The translations under genes and the position numbers were made by a program. The notes beneath the pieces are model-generated. The model was not told where the DNA came from and ran no database searches. It worked only from the letters and a program-made list of their open reading frames with translations. Positions 53,713 through 62,390 of a stretch of DNA of 64,000 nucleotides are shown one piece after another (within the stretch, counting starts at the first letter, position 1; every line of letters begins with the position of its first letter). The DNA comes from Terriglobus roseus DSM 18391. Its GTDB lineage: Bacteria; Acidobacteriota; Terriglobia; Terriglobales; Acidobacteriaceae. Location of the stretch: assembly GCF_000265425.1 (NCBI RefSeq), contig NC_018014.1, forward strand, positions 3,782,001 through 3,846,000, read 5' to 3'.

Positions 53713-53801
53713 CGGTGGCCTCCGTTTCTGGGAAAATCATACTCCAGGACAAGAAATGAGGAACGCCGTTGTCGTCACCTGCGCACCCTCATTCCCGTAG
53801 G

Positions 53802-53819
53802 GTCGGATTTCGGAAACTG
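53802..53819 (-). repeat. GTTTCCGAAA-type repeat, reverse orientation
   Basis: On the minus strand GCAGTTTCCGAAATCCGAC resembles the repeats at 35873 and 36276 (GTTTCCGAAAAC.CGAC). It lies between two minus-strand genes, just after the stop of the DoxX-like gene. Confidence 0.45.
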
Positions 53820-53857
53820 CCACCCCAACGGAGTTGTTCTGGGTGTGATTCTCGCTG

Positions 53858-54880
53858 TTACCGATTAAAGGGATTCTCCTGGACCCAGTGAAAGCCGCGC
53901 TGAGTCAGCAGATGCTTTTGCTGGGGCACGGGATCAGTCCACCATGCATGGTAGTTATTGCTGATAGTCGTGTAAAAGAGCGACGCGATGACCAAAGCCT
54001 GCAGAACGTAACCAGCGATGCGGAGCCGATGGCGTTCTGGTTTCGGCACGGTAGGCGTTCTGAGAGGAACAGCGCGATGTTGGATGAACACGCTCCAGAG
54101 CCGACCCATATCGGGGAGCAACAGAAACATGCTCAGTACGAGCAGCGTTGAAGAAAAGAGTTTGACTGGAACGTCGTAACAGAAATTCAGGGCTACAACG
54201 TTCAGGAATACGGCGACGGAGATCAAGGCTCCCAGGGTGGCCGTGCGGCGAAAGAGCAACAGGATGCCAGGAATCACCTCAGCCACACCGGACAATACCG
54301 TGTATGGAATTGAGTACCCCATGAAAGTCCAAAGCAAGCCCATAGGGGAAAAGTCACCCAAGCGTTCATTTAACGTGTTCAGGCCTGGCGGACTGAACTG
54401 CGCATCGAAGACTTTGCTGAACCCATACCCAAGCAAGGTGGCGGCGAGAGAAATCCGAAGGGCGAGGTGCAGGTAAGCAAAGAGGGTTCGATACTCCTGC
54501 CGCACACCGCGGACCGATGCAACGGTCGTCCAAACGACACAGCCGAGCCAAGAAACGAGCACGAGAGCAAGCATGCCGATCCAAGCAAGGGCAGTATCAC
54601 CCGATCCAGTTTGGTGAGCCACTGCGGCGACGCCGGCCAGGTGGAACACGTGATGCGCCAGCAAGCTTGTGAGCGCCTGAACAGGCCAGGTCAAGATGCG
54701 GACAGGCCATGGCAGGAGCCAGTGCTGCAGCAAGGGAGCAAACGCCGTGATCGCCAAGAGCACACCGCTTCGTAGAAGGAAGCCAACCCAGAACAAAGCC
54801 ACGAAGCGAAAGGCCACTCGTTTCCAATGTGGCCAGACTTCTGCAGTGATTACGTTTCTATTCTCTGGAGGGCCGGTCAT
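53858..54880 (-). CDS. DoxX-like membrane protein
   Basis: A 340-residue integral membrane protein with about eight hydrophobic spans, such as LFWVGFLLRSGVLLAITAFA, LAWIGMLALVLVSWLGCVVW, YTVLSGVAEVIPGILLLFRR, GALISVAVFLNVVALNFCYD, LVLSMFLLLPDMGRLWSVFI. YGFSKVFDAQFSPPGLNTLN and PYTVLSGVAEVIPGILLLFR recall DoxX-like/DoxD proteins but are longer. It may take part in quinone or thiosulfate-linked electron transfer or membrane stress. ATG 54880 is given; a GTG at 54892 is the alternative. Confidence 0.75.
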   Translation of the reverse strand: MTGPPENRNVITAEVWPHWKRVAFRFVALFWVGFLLRSGVLLAITAFAPLLQHWLLPWPVRILTWPVQALTSLLAHHVFHLAGVAAVAHQTGSGDTALAWIGMLALVLVSWLGCVVWTTVASVRGVRQEYRTLFAYLHLALRISLAATLLGYGFSKVFDAQFSPPGLNTLNERLGDFSPMGLLWTFMGYSIPYTVLSGVAEVIPGILLLFRRTATLGALISVAVFLNVVALNFCYDVPVKLFSSTLLVLSMFLLLPDMGRLWSVFIQHRAVPLRTPTVPKPERHRLRIAGYVLQALVIASLFYTTISNNYHAWWTDPVPQQKHLLTQRGFHWVQENPFNR

Positions 54881-54946
54881 GTACGGAACCACTATAAGGG
54901 CTACGATTTGGGGCCGTCTATTCCGAATTGCATATTGTGGTACTGG

Positions 54947-55176
54947 TTGTCACTTTCAGAATTATGTGGCGTAATGTTTCAGCATTATCTGCCGTATGTT
55001 CGGCGACGGCCGAGCCGGTTTGACGGGCGTAGGGGCTTCTGTCTTGGCGAGCCAACCGTCGAACAACAACTTGCAACCCACGGGCACCACCGGTCCGTGC
55101 CTTCTCAAGCGGCAAACCGCAGCCGTTGCGCCAAATAGCGCTGAAAGACCGCGCCAAGTAATTATCGAAGCTACAC
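54947..55176. mobile_element. 230-bp inverted-repeat element, copy 3
   Basis: The left end has TTGTCACTTTCAGAATTATG then TGGCGTAATG, with a second unit ATTATCTGCCG; the right end read on the minus strand from 55176 is GTGTAGCTTCGATAATTACT-TGGCG with a second unit GCGCTATTTGGCG 22 bp inside. About 18 of 27 terminal bases match between the ends. No gene lies inside. It lies between the DoxX-like and TPR genes. Confidence 0.7.
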
Positions 55177-55195
55177 TCAGCGGAAGCTCTTTAAG

Positions 55196-56770
55196 CTATT
55201 GGTTTCCTCTGGGCTTCAGTAGCTTAGTCAGATACAGCAGGGTTTGCGGATCATCGGGCTTGAGTTGCAACACTTTTTTATAGAAGACAAGTGCTTCTTG
55301 GTCCTGTCCGCGCTCTTGAAACATCACACCCAAATTGAAGTAGGCGGCGACATCATTGGGGTCAATTGCTATTGCGCGTTTATACATGGCAATGGCTTCA
55401 TCAAGACGTCCTTCTACGATGTAAAGATTCTCCAGATCAACGTGAGCTTGGGCATTCATCGGAGCCAACGTGATTACGCGCCTGTATGCGTCCTCTGCCT
55501 CGGCCTGACGGCCCGCCAGCTGGAGTGCCACTCCGTAGTTGAGATTCGTCAAAGCACTGTTGGGCGTAGCCTCAAGCGAATGACCATAGAGTGCGAGGGC
55601 GCTCTGCCAGTCGTCCACTCTCCCCACCAATCTCCACGCTCCCCAGCCCATCCAAATGACAAGACACGCAACAACAATCCGGCGTGCAGCGGGGCGCACG
55701 CCAGCGACTGCCCCCGCGAGTCCGGCTGCGAAGCCAATCGAGGCGAAATAGACGTAGCGTTCCGCCATGCCTTGATAGATATAGACGAATCCGTAATACG
55801 GTAACAGCGTAATGAGGACCACAGCCAGCCCTGCAGTGAGCGCGGGAATCCGCTGCCGCAAAAGGACCATGCCGGCAATCAAGAAGATCAGAGCCGCCCA
55901 TGCAAAAACAGCTCCGCTCGACAATGCTGTCCCAGGAACGCTCGTGGAGCGTTCGATACTCATGTGTACGGGCAGCACGATTAGTTTGAGATAGTGCCAA
56001 AACACTTCAGCAACATTCCAAAAGTGATGCGGCCCTTTACCGGCACGCGTACCCACTGCCCAACGACATGCAAAATAGGCCGTAGCCGCCAGCAGCCCAG
56101 CCCCTGCAAGCAAACCCCAGCGATGCCACGGCCGTTGCTCGTTCAGCAGAATATATCCCAACCCAACGAGCACCACTAGCAGAAGGCCCTGTTCGTAAGA
56201 GAAATCCGCCAGTAACGCAGCAATCGTAAAAGCCACCAGCCACCCGCTTCCGCCGGATCGCACAAACCCTAACCCCAGCAAAAGAGCGGAGAGAAGAAAC
56301 ATTAAGCAAAGCGGATACGATTGCGCGCTCCCCCAAACCACCGCTTCACTGTTGATGGGCATTCCAAGCCAAATCAAACTCGCTAGCGCAGCAAACAGCG
56401 ACCGCATTCTCAGTCGGCGCAGCAGCTCAAAAAGCAGCACACCATTTATCCAATGAAGGAATAGACCGGTAAAGTGGAACCCGCCCGGCTGGTCTCCGAA
56501 CACGTGTTTTTCGATGGCTAGCAGGATCAAGAACATTGGGCGATACGTTCCTTCACCCTTAATCGCCAGTCCCAGACCAAGCGGCAACGGGCTCAACACA
56601 TACTTCGTCCAAACCTCATGCCATGACAGGAGAATGGTGTTGTTCGCGATCAGACCTATGTCGTCATCCAGGAAGGGAGCATTAATTACCGCCGAGTAAA
56701 GAAGGCTCACCCACACCATGGCGACAACGCAAAAGCTCAAAAGCGGATTCTTCGCAATCCATTGGCGCAT
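55196..56770 (-). CDS. polytopic membrane protein with C-terminal TPR repeats (TMTC/oligosaccharyl-transferase-like)
   Basis: A 524-residue protein with about ten hydrophobic spans in the first 385 residues (FCVVAMVWVSLLYSAVINAP, LASLIWLGMPINSEAVVWGS, GLLLVVLVGLGYILLNEQR, AVVLITLLPYYGFVYIYQGM, FAAGLAGAVAGVRPAARRIV) and a DD motif in FLDDDIGL early on. The end has three to four TPRs: NYGVALQLAGRQAEAEDAYR, YIVEGRLDEAIAMYKRAIAI, FNLGVMFQERGQDQEALVFY. This arrangement resembles the TMTC/PMT-like glycosyltransferase group that uses lipid-linked sugars. AGGAAAAGAAGG precedes the ATG. Confidence 0.85.
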   Translation of the reverse strand: MRQWIAKNPLLSFCVVAMVWVSLLYSAVINAPFLDDDIGLIANNTILLSWHEVWTKYVLSPLPLGLGLAIKGEGTYRPMFLILLAIEKHVFGDQPGGFHFTGLFLHWINGVLLFELLRRLRMRSLFAALASLIWLGMPINSEAVVWGSAQSYPLCLMFLLSALLLGLGFVRSGGSGWLVAFTIAALLADFSYEQGLLLVVLVGLGYILLNEQRPWHRWGLLAGAGLLAATAYFACRWAVGTRAGKGPHHFWNVAEVFWHYLKLIVLPVHMSIERSTSVPGTALSSGAVFAWAALIFLIAGMVLLRQRIPALTAGLAVVLITLLPYYGFVYIYQGMAERYVYFASIGFAAGLAGAVAGVRPAARRIVVACLVIWMGWGAWRLVGRVDDWQSALALYGHSLEATPNSALTNLNYGVALQLAGRQAEAEDAYRRVITLAPMNAQAHVDLENLYIVEGRLDEAIAMYKRAIAIDPNDVAAYFNLGVMFQERGQDQEALVFYKKVLQLKPDDPQTLLYLTKLLKPRGNQ

Positions 56771-56983
56771 GCCTTCTTTTCCTGTTTCTTTGTATGAGGT
56801 TGTGTTGCGTTCTTGGCGCTTTTCTTTTGACGAACGCCGAGCGGTCCCGCTTCATAGGACACTGCTGATTTGCCTCTACCAACGTGGCGTCGTTCATTGC
56901 AAGTCCTCAACCGGAATCAACACACTAGAGCCTGATGCCAGGCTGCTCGCTCTCATGCATGCCTCTACTACGATGAAAGCGTC

Positions 56984-57009
56984 AATGCGCATTTACGTCA
57001 ACGCGCATT
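56984..57009. repeat. doubled ATGCGCAT motif, copy 2
   Basis: AATGCGCATT at 56984-56993 and AACGCGCATT at 57000-57009, with TACGTCA between and CAATACTGTAG downstream. It lies about 240 bp before the esterase gene. It is homologous to the copy at 44231 for about 60 bp. Confidence 0.55.
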
Positions 57010-57239
57010 TTCTACAATCCAATACTGTAGTCCACAGCGACAGCGATCTCGTGCCAGCGATCACGTCAGACACGTGGAGCCAACACCGTGCGATAGGGAA
57101 ATGGCGGGTGGGCGGTCTGACGCACCCCATGCCGCGTGGAGCCGAAGCCGTTCCTGTTGCCAGGGCCACCCGTCAACTCGTCCATCGTAGCGCGCCTGGT
57201 TCCTGATACGACAAGCTTCGTTGTGCAGCTACGATATGC

Positions 57240-58133
57240 ATGATGATGGTGTCGATCAGAAACGAGCCCGCTAGAACCTGGCTCTGCTGGCTCATGCTGC
57301 TGTGGTCTGCCGTAGGTTTGAAGGCACAGCAGAGCAGTCCAGCAGTCCCAGCGAGCAGCTATGTCCGTGTGGACGGGGTAACGTACGGTCAAGGCAAGTC
57401 TGCTCCATTGCTTGCGGACATGTACGTGCCGAAAGATCCCGGGCTACATCCAGCGGTCGTCTACATCCATGGCGGCGGTTGGACCGGGGGCAGTCGGACA
57501 GGTTGGAGCAGGCTGATCGTGCCCTTCGCGGAGCATGGCTATGTTGGGATGGCAATCGACTACGACCTCAGTCCGGATGTCCGTTTTCCGATCGCCCTTG
57601 AAGAATGCAAGGAAGCCGTTCGTTGGCTTCGCGCCCACGCCATCCAGTACCATGTCGACCCGAATCGCATCGCGGTAGCTGGCGGCTCTGCAGGGGGCGA
57701 GCTGGCAGCACTTGTGGCGTTGACAAACGGCGATAACCGCTACGAAGTCGGCGCATTCACGAATTTCAGTTCGAGTGTGAAAGCGGCCGTCCTTTACAGC
57801 GCTGACCTTGATCTGACGAAGTTCTCTGACACGGACGACGCAATACTCCCATACCTCGGAGGTTCGTGCTCCGCGCAACATGCTCTGTGCCGCGAGGCTT
57901 CTCCACAATTTCACCTCCATGGCGATCTGCCTCCCATCTATATCGGCCATGGCAACGCAGATGGGGACGTTCCGTACTCCCAATTCACCAGCTTCGTTGA
58001 TGCCTATAGGAAAGCGAACGGAGCCATCACTCCCTTCACCGCGGAAGGCGGTCCACACTCGTATGCTGCAGACCCTCGTTGGTTTCAGGCAAATATGGAT
58101 GCCGTCTTGAGCTTCCTTCGGAAAAACCTTTAG
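57240..58133 (+). CDS. exported alpha/beta hydrolase (esterase, HGGG type)
   Basis: A 297-residue enzyme of the hormone-sensitive-lipase/carboxylesterase-like group. A short hydrophobic leader (WLCWLMLLWSAVGLKAQQ) suggests export. The oxyanion motif HGGGWTGGSRTG is followed by nucleophile Ser150 in AVAGGSAGGELAAL, an acidic residue region GHGNADGDVPY and catalytic His in GGPHSYAADPRW. It likely hydrolyses short esters, perhaps acylated sugars. The start at 57240 has two further ATGs at 57243 and 57246. The ATGCGCAT motif lies upstream. Confidence 0.88.
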   Translation: MMMVSIRNEPARTWLCWLMLLWSAVGLKAQQSSPAVPASSYVRVDGVTYGQGKSAPLLADMYVPKDPGLHPAVVYIHGGGWTGGSRTGWSRLIVPFAEHGYVGMAIDYDLSPDVRFPIALEECKEAVRWLRAHAIQYHVDPNRIAVAGGSAGGELAALVALTNGDNRYEVGAFTNFSSSVKAAVLYSADLDLTKFSDTDDAILPYLGGSCSAQHALCREASPQFHLHGDLPPIYIGHGNADGDVPYSQFTSFVDAYRKANGAITPFTAEGGPHSYAADPRWFQANMDAVLSFLRKNL

Positions 58134-58167
58134 ACGTTAAACTTCCTTGCTTGAAGGGTTCAGCAGA

Positions 58168-58986
58168 ATGGTCATACGGATTTCCGCGAAGTGTCTGCTT
58201 AAACTGACGGTCTTGATGGGCTCAGCTATCTTACCGCTGGGCGCACTGGCTCAGGCTGCTCCAGAAGCGCTGCGACCACCTCTTCTGGCGACGTTCGAGA
58301 TCGTGTCAATTCATCCTATGAGACAGGATGACTTGCGTCCGGAGCACATCGACAATCCATCCAGACGCGGGTATCTAAGCGCAGTTAATGTCAACCTGAA
58401 GTCATTGATGGAGATCGCCTACGATATCCCTGATCTAAGGATGTTCGGTGGGCCGACTTGGCTGACATCAGAAAGGTTCTCCGTCGAAGCCAAGGCCGAC
58501 CCGAGGCTAGACGAAGAGCTCTCTGCACTTCCGAACGATCAAGCGAGGCAGACGAAGCGAAAGATGATTTCGGCCTTGCTCACTGCGAGATTCCAACTGG
58601 CGGTACACGCTGACGCAAAGGTGATGCCCGTATACGCGATGGTTGTCGCAAAGGGCGGTCCAAGACTTCGCGGTAGACAGTACAACGGCGACTCGCAGCC
58701 CGCAGGCAGCGAGCTCATCAACATACGACCGGGCAACAACACGCTGCAGGTTCTCGCCTATGAACTTTCGTGGCGACTTGGACGACCCGTTCTAGACCGG
58801 ACGGGTTTGCAGGACAATCAGGCGATCACATTACGTTGGCGAGACGATGAGGGTTCATCAGATGAACTGAACGCCCCTTCGCTCCTCAATGCCATGCAAG
58901 AACAGCTTGGATTGACGCTTGAGTCCACGAAGGGCTCCGTACCGATCCTATTGATCGATCACGCAGAGAAACCTGCCGACAACTAG
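58168..58986 (+). CDS. secreted TIGR03435-family protein
   Basis: A 272-residue protein; start ATG 58168 rather than TTG 58147. Signal peptide VLMGSAILPLGALAQAAP. The family core is complete: ATFEIVSIHPMRQDDLRPEH, NLKSLMEIAYDIPDLRMFGG, WLTSERFSVEAKADPRLDEE, LLTARFQLAVHADAKVMPVY, LGRPVLDRTGLQDNQAITLR and LLNAMQEQLGLTLESTKGSV. It is 35 bp after the esterase gene and may be read with it. Role unknown. Confidence 0.88.
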   Translation: MVIRISAKCLLKLTVLMGSAILPLGALAQAAPEALRPPLLATFEIVSIHPMRQDDLRPEHIDNPSRRGYLSAVNVNLKSLMEIAYDIPDLRMFGGPTWLTSERFSVEAKADPRLDEELSALPNDQARQTKRKMISALLTARFQLAVHADAKVMPVYAMVVAKGGPRLRGRQYNGDSQPAGSELINIRPGNNTLQVLAYELSWRLGRPVLDRTGLQDNQAITLRWRDDEGSSDELNAPSLLNAMQEQLGLTLESTKGSVPILLIDHAEKPADN

Positions 58987-59099
58987 GCCGACCCTTGTGA
59001 CGGTGCTGATCGCATTCAGCCGCTAAATCGCTCCCGTAACTAGTAACAAAGATCGCCGCCGTCGGAAGTTGGTCTTGAAGCCGAGTCGGCATTCTTAGC

Positions 59100-59133
59100 A
59101 ATGCGCATGTTTGCATTTACGTCAATGCGCATT
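59100..59133. repeat. doubled ATGCGCAT motif, copy 3
   Basis: AATGCGCATG at 59100-59109 and AATGCGCATT at 59124-59133 with TTTACGTC between. It lies 100 bp before the dienelactone-hydrolase-like gene. Confidence 0.5.
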
Positions 59134-59234
59134 GCCTACTTCCCAATTCTGCCGTTGAATGGAACCCTGGTGTCTTGCTCGGGCGAAGGTCTCCTCCAAC
59201 GGGCTAGTCTAACCTCAACTCGCCGAGGCTCCGA

Positions 59235-60779
59235 ATGCGTTTTTTCGTACTTCTCACTCTGTTCTCCTGCATTGCATCCGCCCAGTCGACTCCCTACTTC
59301 CACTTCACCTTACCGCCGGGCCCCCACGGGGTCGGCCTCAAGGTTGTGCAGCAGTACGATTACACCCGCACCTTCCACTCGACGACAGACGTCCTCGGGA
59401 AGCCTTACGCCGGTGAGCGTGCCCGTCCGATCCAAACTCTCATCTGGTACCCGGCACAAACCTCCAAAATCCAGCAGATGGCCGTATCTGACTACGGGAA
59501 GCTCTTGGCTTCTGAGACTGACTTCAGCAACCCGAGCATGTCGTCCCGCTGGCAGGATTGGATCAAAGCCATGGCGCCCACCCTGAACGACAGTCTTCTG
59601 GCTTTACGAGACGCGCCACAAGCACCAGGCCAGTACCCACTGGTGGTTTACGCTCCGAGCTTTTCTGCAATGTCCTGGGAGAATGCCGACCTATGCGAAT
59701 ACTTGGCCAGCTACGGCTACGTCGTTGTTGCCAGCCCTGACATGGGTGAGAGTACCCGCTACATGACTTCCGACATCGCGGGGATAGAGGCACAGGCAAA
59801 AGACGTCTCTTTCCTGATCTCTTATGCCCGGACCCTGCCTAACGTCGACCTCTCCAAGATTGCTGTAGCAGGCTTCAGTTGGGGTGGCATCTCCAACCTT
59901 TTTGCTGCAGCACGCGATTCCCGTATCGATGCTCTGGTCGCGCTCGATGGCTCGATGCGGTATTTCCCAGGCCTTGTGAAACAAGCCGGCTACGTCCATC
60001 CTGACCAGATGACGATCCCCCTCCTCTACTTCACTCAGGGTGAGATCAGTCTTGAGCACGTCTACCTGAATCATTCCGCGCCCGATCAGCAAGGGCCGAG
60101 TGTGCTCAACCAGTGGACCCACGGCGACCTTCTGACCGTCCACGATCTCGCCTTAGTACACCAGGAACACAGCTCCATGTACCAGAGGAGCGAAGACTTC
60201 TGGAAAGATTATGCAGGTGACCACAAGGGCGACTACGCCCGTGAAGATGGCGTGGCCGGGTATGCCTGGATGTGTCGCTACACTCTCAACTTCCTCAACG
60301 CGTATTTGAAGAACGATGCGGCAGCTGCAGCCTTTCTAAGGAAGACTACCGCCGAGAACGGTGCCCCACCCCACCTGCTTACCGCTGACTTCCAACCCGC
60401 GAAAGGCTTTCCGGCGTCATTCGACTCGTTCCGCTTCCAGATCGGTCGTCAGGGCTTTGATCACGCCGCCACAATCTTCGCCGCCATGCAGAAAGAGAAG
60501 CCAGATTTCATGCTGAAAGAGCCGACCTTACTGAACTGGTCTTTCGAGCTGGAGGAGCAGGGCCATCTAACTGAGGGTATCGCTATTCTGAGGCTCACCT
60601 GTCAGCTGTACCCGAAGTCGAGTTACGACCATGAAGCGCTTGGGGAGGCGTACATGAAAGCTCACGAAAGCGCCTTGGCTGTGGACGCGTTCAAGTCGGC
60701 TCTTACGATCGACCCTAACAATCAAAACGCTAAGGCCAAACTCAAGGAGCTCCATGATCCTGAGCAAAAAGCCAACTAG
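59235..60779 (+). CDS. exported dienelactone-hydrolase-like protein with TPR end
   Basis: A 514-residue protein: signal peptide MRFFVLLTLFSCIASAQS, then a hydrolase domain with PLVVYAPSFSAMSWENADLC, nucleophile in KIAVAGFSWGGISNLFAAA (GFSWGG) and a catalytic-His region HEGL-like in the later part (DLALVHQEHSSMYQRSEDFW). The last 70 residues form TPR-like helices (EALGEAYMKAHESALAVDAF then KSALTIDPNNQNAKAKL). It resembles platelet-activating-factor acetylhydrolase/dienelactone hydrolase fused to TPR as in soil Bacteroidota and Acidobacteriota. The substrate is unknown. Confidence 0.85.
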   Translation: MRFFVLLTLFSCIASAQSTPYFHFTLPPGPHGVGLKVVQQYDYTRTFHSTTDVLGKPYAGERARPIQTLIWYPAQTSKIQQMAVSDYGKLLASETDFSNPSMSSRWQDWIKAMAPTLNDSLLALRDAPQAPGQYPLVVYAPSFSAMSWENADLCEYLASYGYVVVASPDMGESTRYMTSDIAGIEAQAKDVSFLISYARTLPNVDLSKIAVAGFSWGGISNLFAAARDSRIDALVALDGSMRYFPGLVKQAGYVHPDQMTIPLLYFTQGEISLEHVYLNHSAPDQQGPSVLNQWTHGDLLTVHDLALVHQEHSSMYQRSEDFWKDYAGDHKGDYAREDGVAGYAWMCRYTLNFLNAYLKNDAAAAAFLRKTTAENGAPPHLLTADFQPAKGFPASFDSFRFQIGRQGFDHAATIFAAMQKEKPDFMLKEPTLLNWSFELEEQGHLTEGIAILRLTCQLYPKSSYDHEALGEAYMKAHESALAVDAFKSALTIDPNNQNAKAKLKELHDPEQKAN

Positions 60780-60850
60780 GCCTCCCACTCAGAGGGGGCT
60801 GCTGCTCATCCCGATTCCGACCAATGGACTTTACGGACTAATCTGAGGTT

Positions 60851-62113
60851 ATGAAAACAGCTGCACACGGTAAAAGCGCCGCGAACAGGGCTACGGGATG
60901 GAAGGTAGTACCTTCTCTGGGCCGGAGTTCCTTGGCATCTCGCGTTCTCTCGTCGTTGCTTATTGCCTTGGTGGCACTCGTTTGTAATGGGCAGGCTGCT
61001 GCTAGCCGGACAGCCAGCGACGCCCGGGCATCAACTCCTGAACCTGCTCTTCCGGCGATCCTGAAGATCTTCGAAACTTATGAAGTTGTAGGGATACAAG
61101 CAGCCCACGCCCAAAAGGACGTGGACGACTTCATTTTGTCTCTGATCCGGGATCCACGCTTTCCGGAAACAGTGAATGACATCGTTGTTGAATGTGGGAA
61201 TGTCCGCTACCAGCCGATCCTTGATCGCTATATCGCCGGCGAGGATGTCGCGTTCACTGAAGTCCAACATGTCTGGCGCGACACAACTCAAGCCATGTGT
61301 GGCGAATCTGGCTTCTTTGAGCAACTGTACCCGCTCGTCCGTGCGATCAATCAACATCTTCCTGCGGCAAGACGGCTGCGCGTGGTCGCGGCCGACCCGC
61401 CTATTGATTGGGCTAAAGTCCAGACGGCCAAGGACATCACGCCTTTCTTTGACCGCGATGGCAGCATTGCTTCCGTAATGGAAAGTGAGGTGCTCTCTAA
61501 ACACCGGAAAGCGCTTATGCTGTTCGGGATTTTTCATCTACTGCATCGAAGCGGTCCTGGTCCGGGAGATGCAGTCACAATCTACGAGCACCGCTACCCC
61601 GGCAAGACCTTCGTAATTAGCACTCTCGGGTATTACAGCACGAACGGCGAATCACTCACAGACTTTCACGCTGGACTTGGAGCATGGCCGTCGCTTCTAA
61701 GAACCAAGAACAGCAGACTAGGCTCTTTGAGCCTTGGTGCGTTTCTGCCGACACCGGTCACCACAGATTCGGATTGCAACGTCGTCGATGCGGTTACGGG
61801 CAAGTCCTCCAAGACCGTCGCCGGTCTTCTCGACGCTTTCCTGTATCTTGGCCCCCAAGATCTCCAATTGAGTGAAGCCATCCCAGCTGACATCGCGCTT
61901 GATCATGCATACAGGTCGGAATGGCTCCGACGCCTTAAAGTTTCCGGCCTGCCCGGGCCTTCGACAAACGAAGCGGTTGATGCTGAGGTCATCGCGGGGG
62001 CGGCAGACCCCATTCTCGTGACTCCCAGAAACCCGGATGCGAAGGAACTTTACCCGATGATCAAGCAGGCCTGTCTTCTTAGGAAGCATGCGGCACCGAA
62101 CACCGCACCTTAA
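60851..62113 (+). CDS. secreted protein with ChaN/TraB-like erythromycin-esterase fold, unknown function
   Basis: A 420-residue exported protein; a hydrophobic segment VLSSLLIALVALVCNGQAAA follows a long basic leader. Motifs include ETYEVVGIQAAHAQKDVDDF (normally GE.H), DIVVECGNVRYQPILDRYIA, WRDTTQAMCGESGFFEQLYP, LRVVAADPPIDWAKVQTAKD and ALMLFGIFHLLHRSG. These correspond to a family of acidobacterial proteins of ChaN/EreA-like fold (the usual GEAH is replaced by GIQAAH, so a metal ligand may be missing). A heme- or metal-related hydrolase activity is only a guess. Confidence 0.7.
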   Translation: MKTAAHGKSAANRATGWKVVPSLGRSSLASRVLSSLLIALVALVCNGQAAASRTASDARASTPEPALPAILKIFETYEVVGIQAAHAQKDVDDFILSLIRDPRFPETVNDIVVECGNVRYQPILDRYIAGEDVAFTEVQHVWRDTTQAMCGESGFFEQLYPLVRAINQHLPAARRLRVVAADPPIDWAKVQTAKDITPFFDRDGSIASVMESEVLSKHRKALMLFGIFHLLHRSGPGPGDAVTIYEHRYPGKTFVISTLGYYSTNGESLTDFHAGLGAWPSLLRTKNSRLGSLSLGAFLPTPVTTDSDCNVVDAVTGKSSKTVAGLLDAFLYLGPQDLQLSEAIPADIALDHAYRSEWLRRLKVSGLPGPSTNEAVDAEVIAGAADPILVTPRNPDAKELYPMIKQACLLRKHAAPNTAP

Positions 62114-62269
62114 GCGCAGAAAATGGCCTGCCCATCACTTCCCATAATGCGACTTTCCCAAGCCAGTGCTAGTCGTCCGCTTTTAGGAAGTCGTGACACA
62201 TCCGCGAAAGCCGTTCGGGAAGGTTGCGATTAGTCCTAGTACAACGCCGTTGTGGGAGGTTGGCCTTTG

Positions 62270-62300
62270 ATGCGAATCCATTATTCCAGCAATGCGCATC
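62270..62300. repeat. doubled ATGCGCAT-like motif, degenerate copy 4
   Basis: ATGCGAATCC near 62270 and AATGCGCATC at 62291-62300. It is weaker than the other three copies and lies 90 bp from the 3' end of the minus-strand membrane gene. Confidence 0.35.
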
Positions 62301-62390
62301 TCCTTCGCAGCTTCGGTGACGACCGACCAAATGGCCCAGTCGCGCCGATTTTGTTCGCAGGACTTGGCTCTGCAGCACCGTATGAAAACC

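Noticed and set aside
55549-56000. Minus-strand frames of 109 and 142 codons inside the TPR membrane-protein gene
   Set aside because: Same-strand, other-frame shadows of a clearly coding region.
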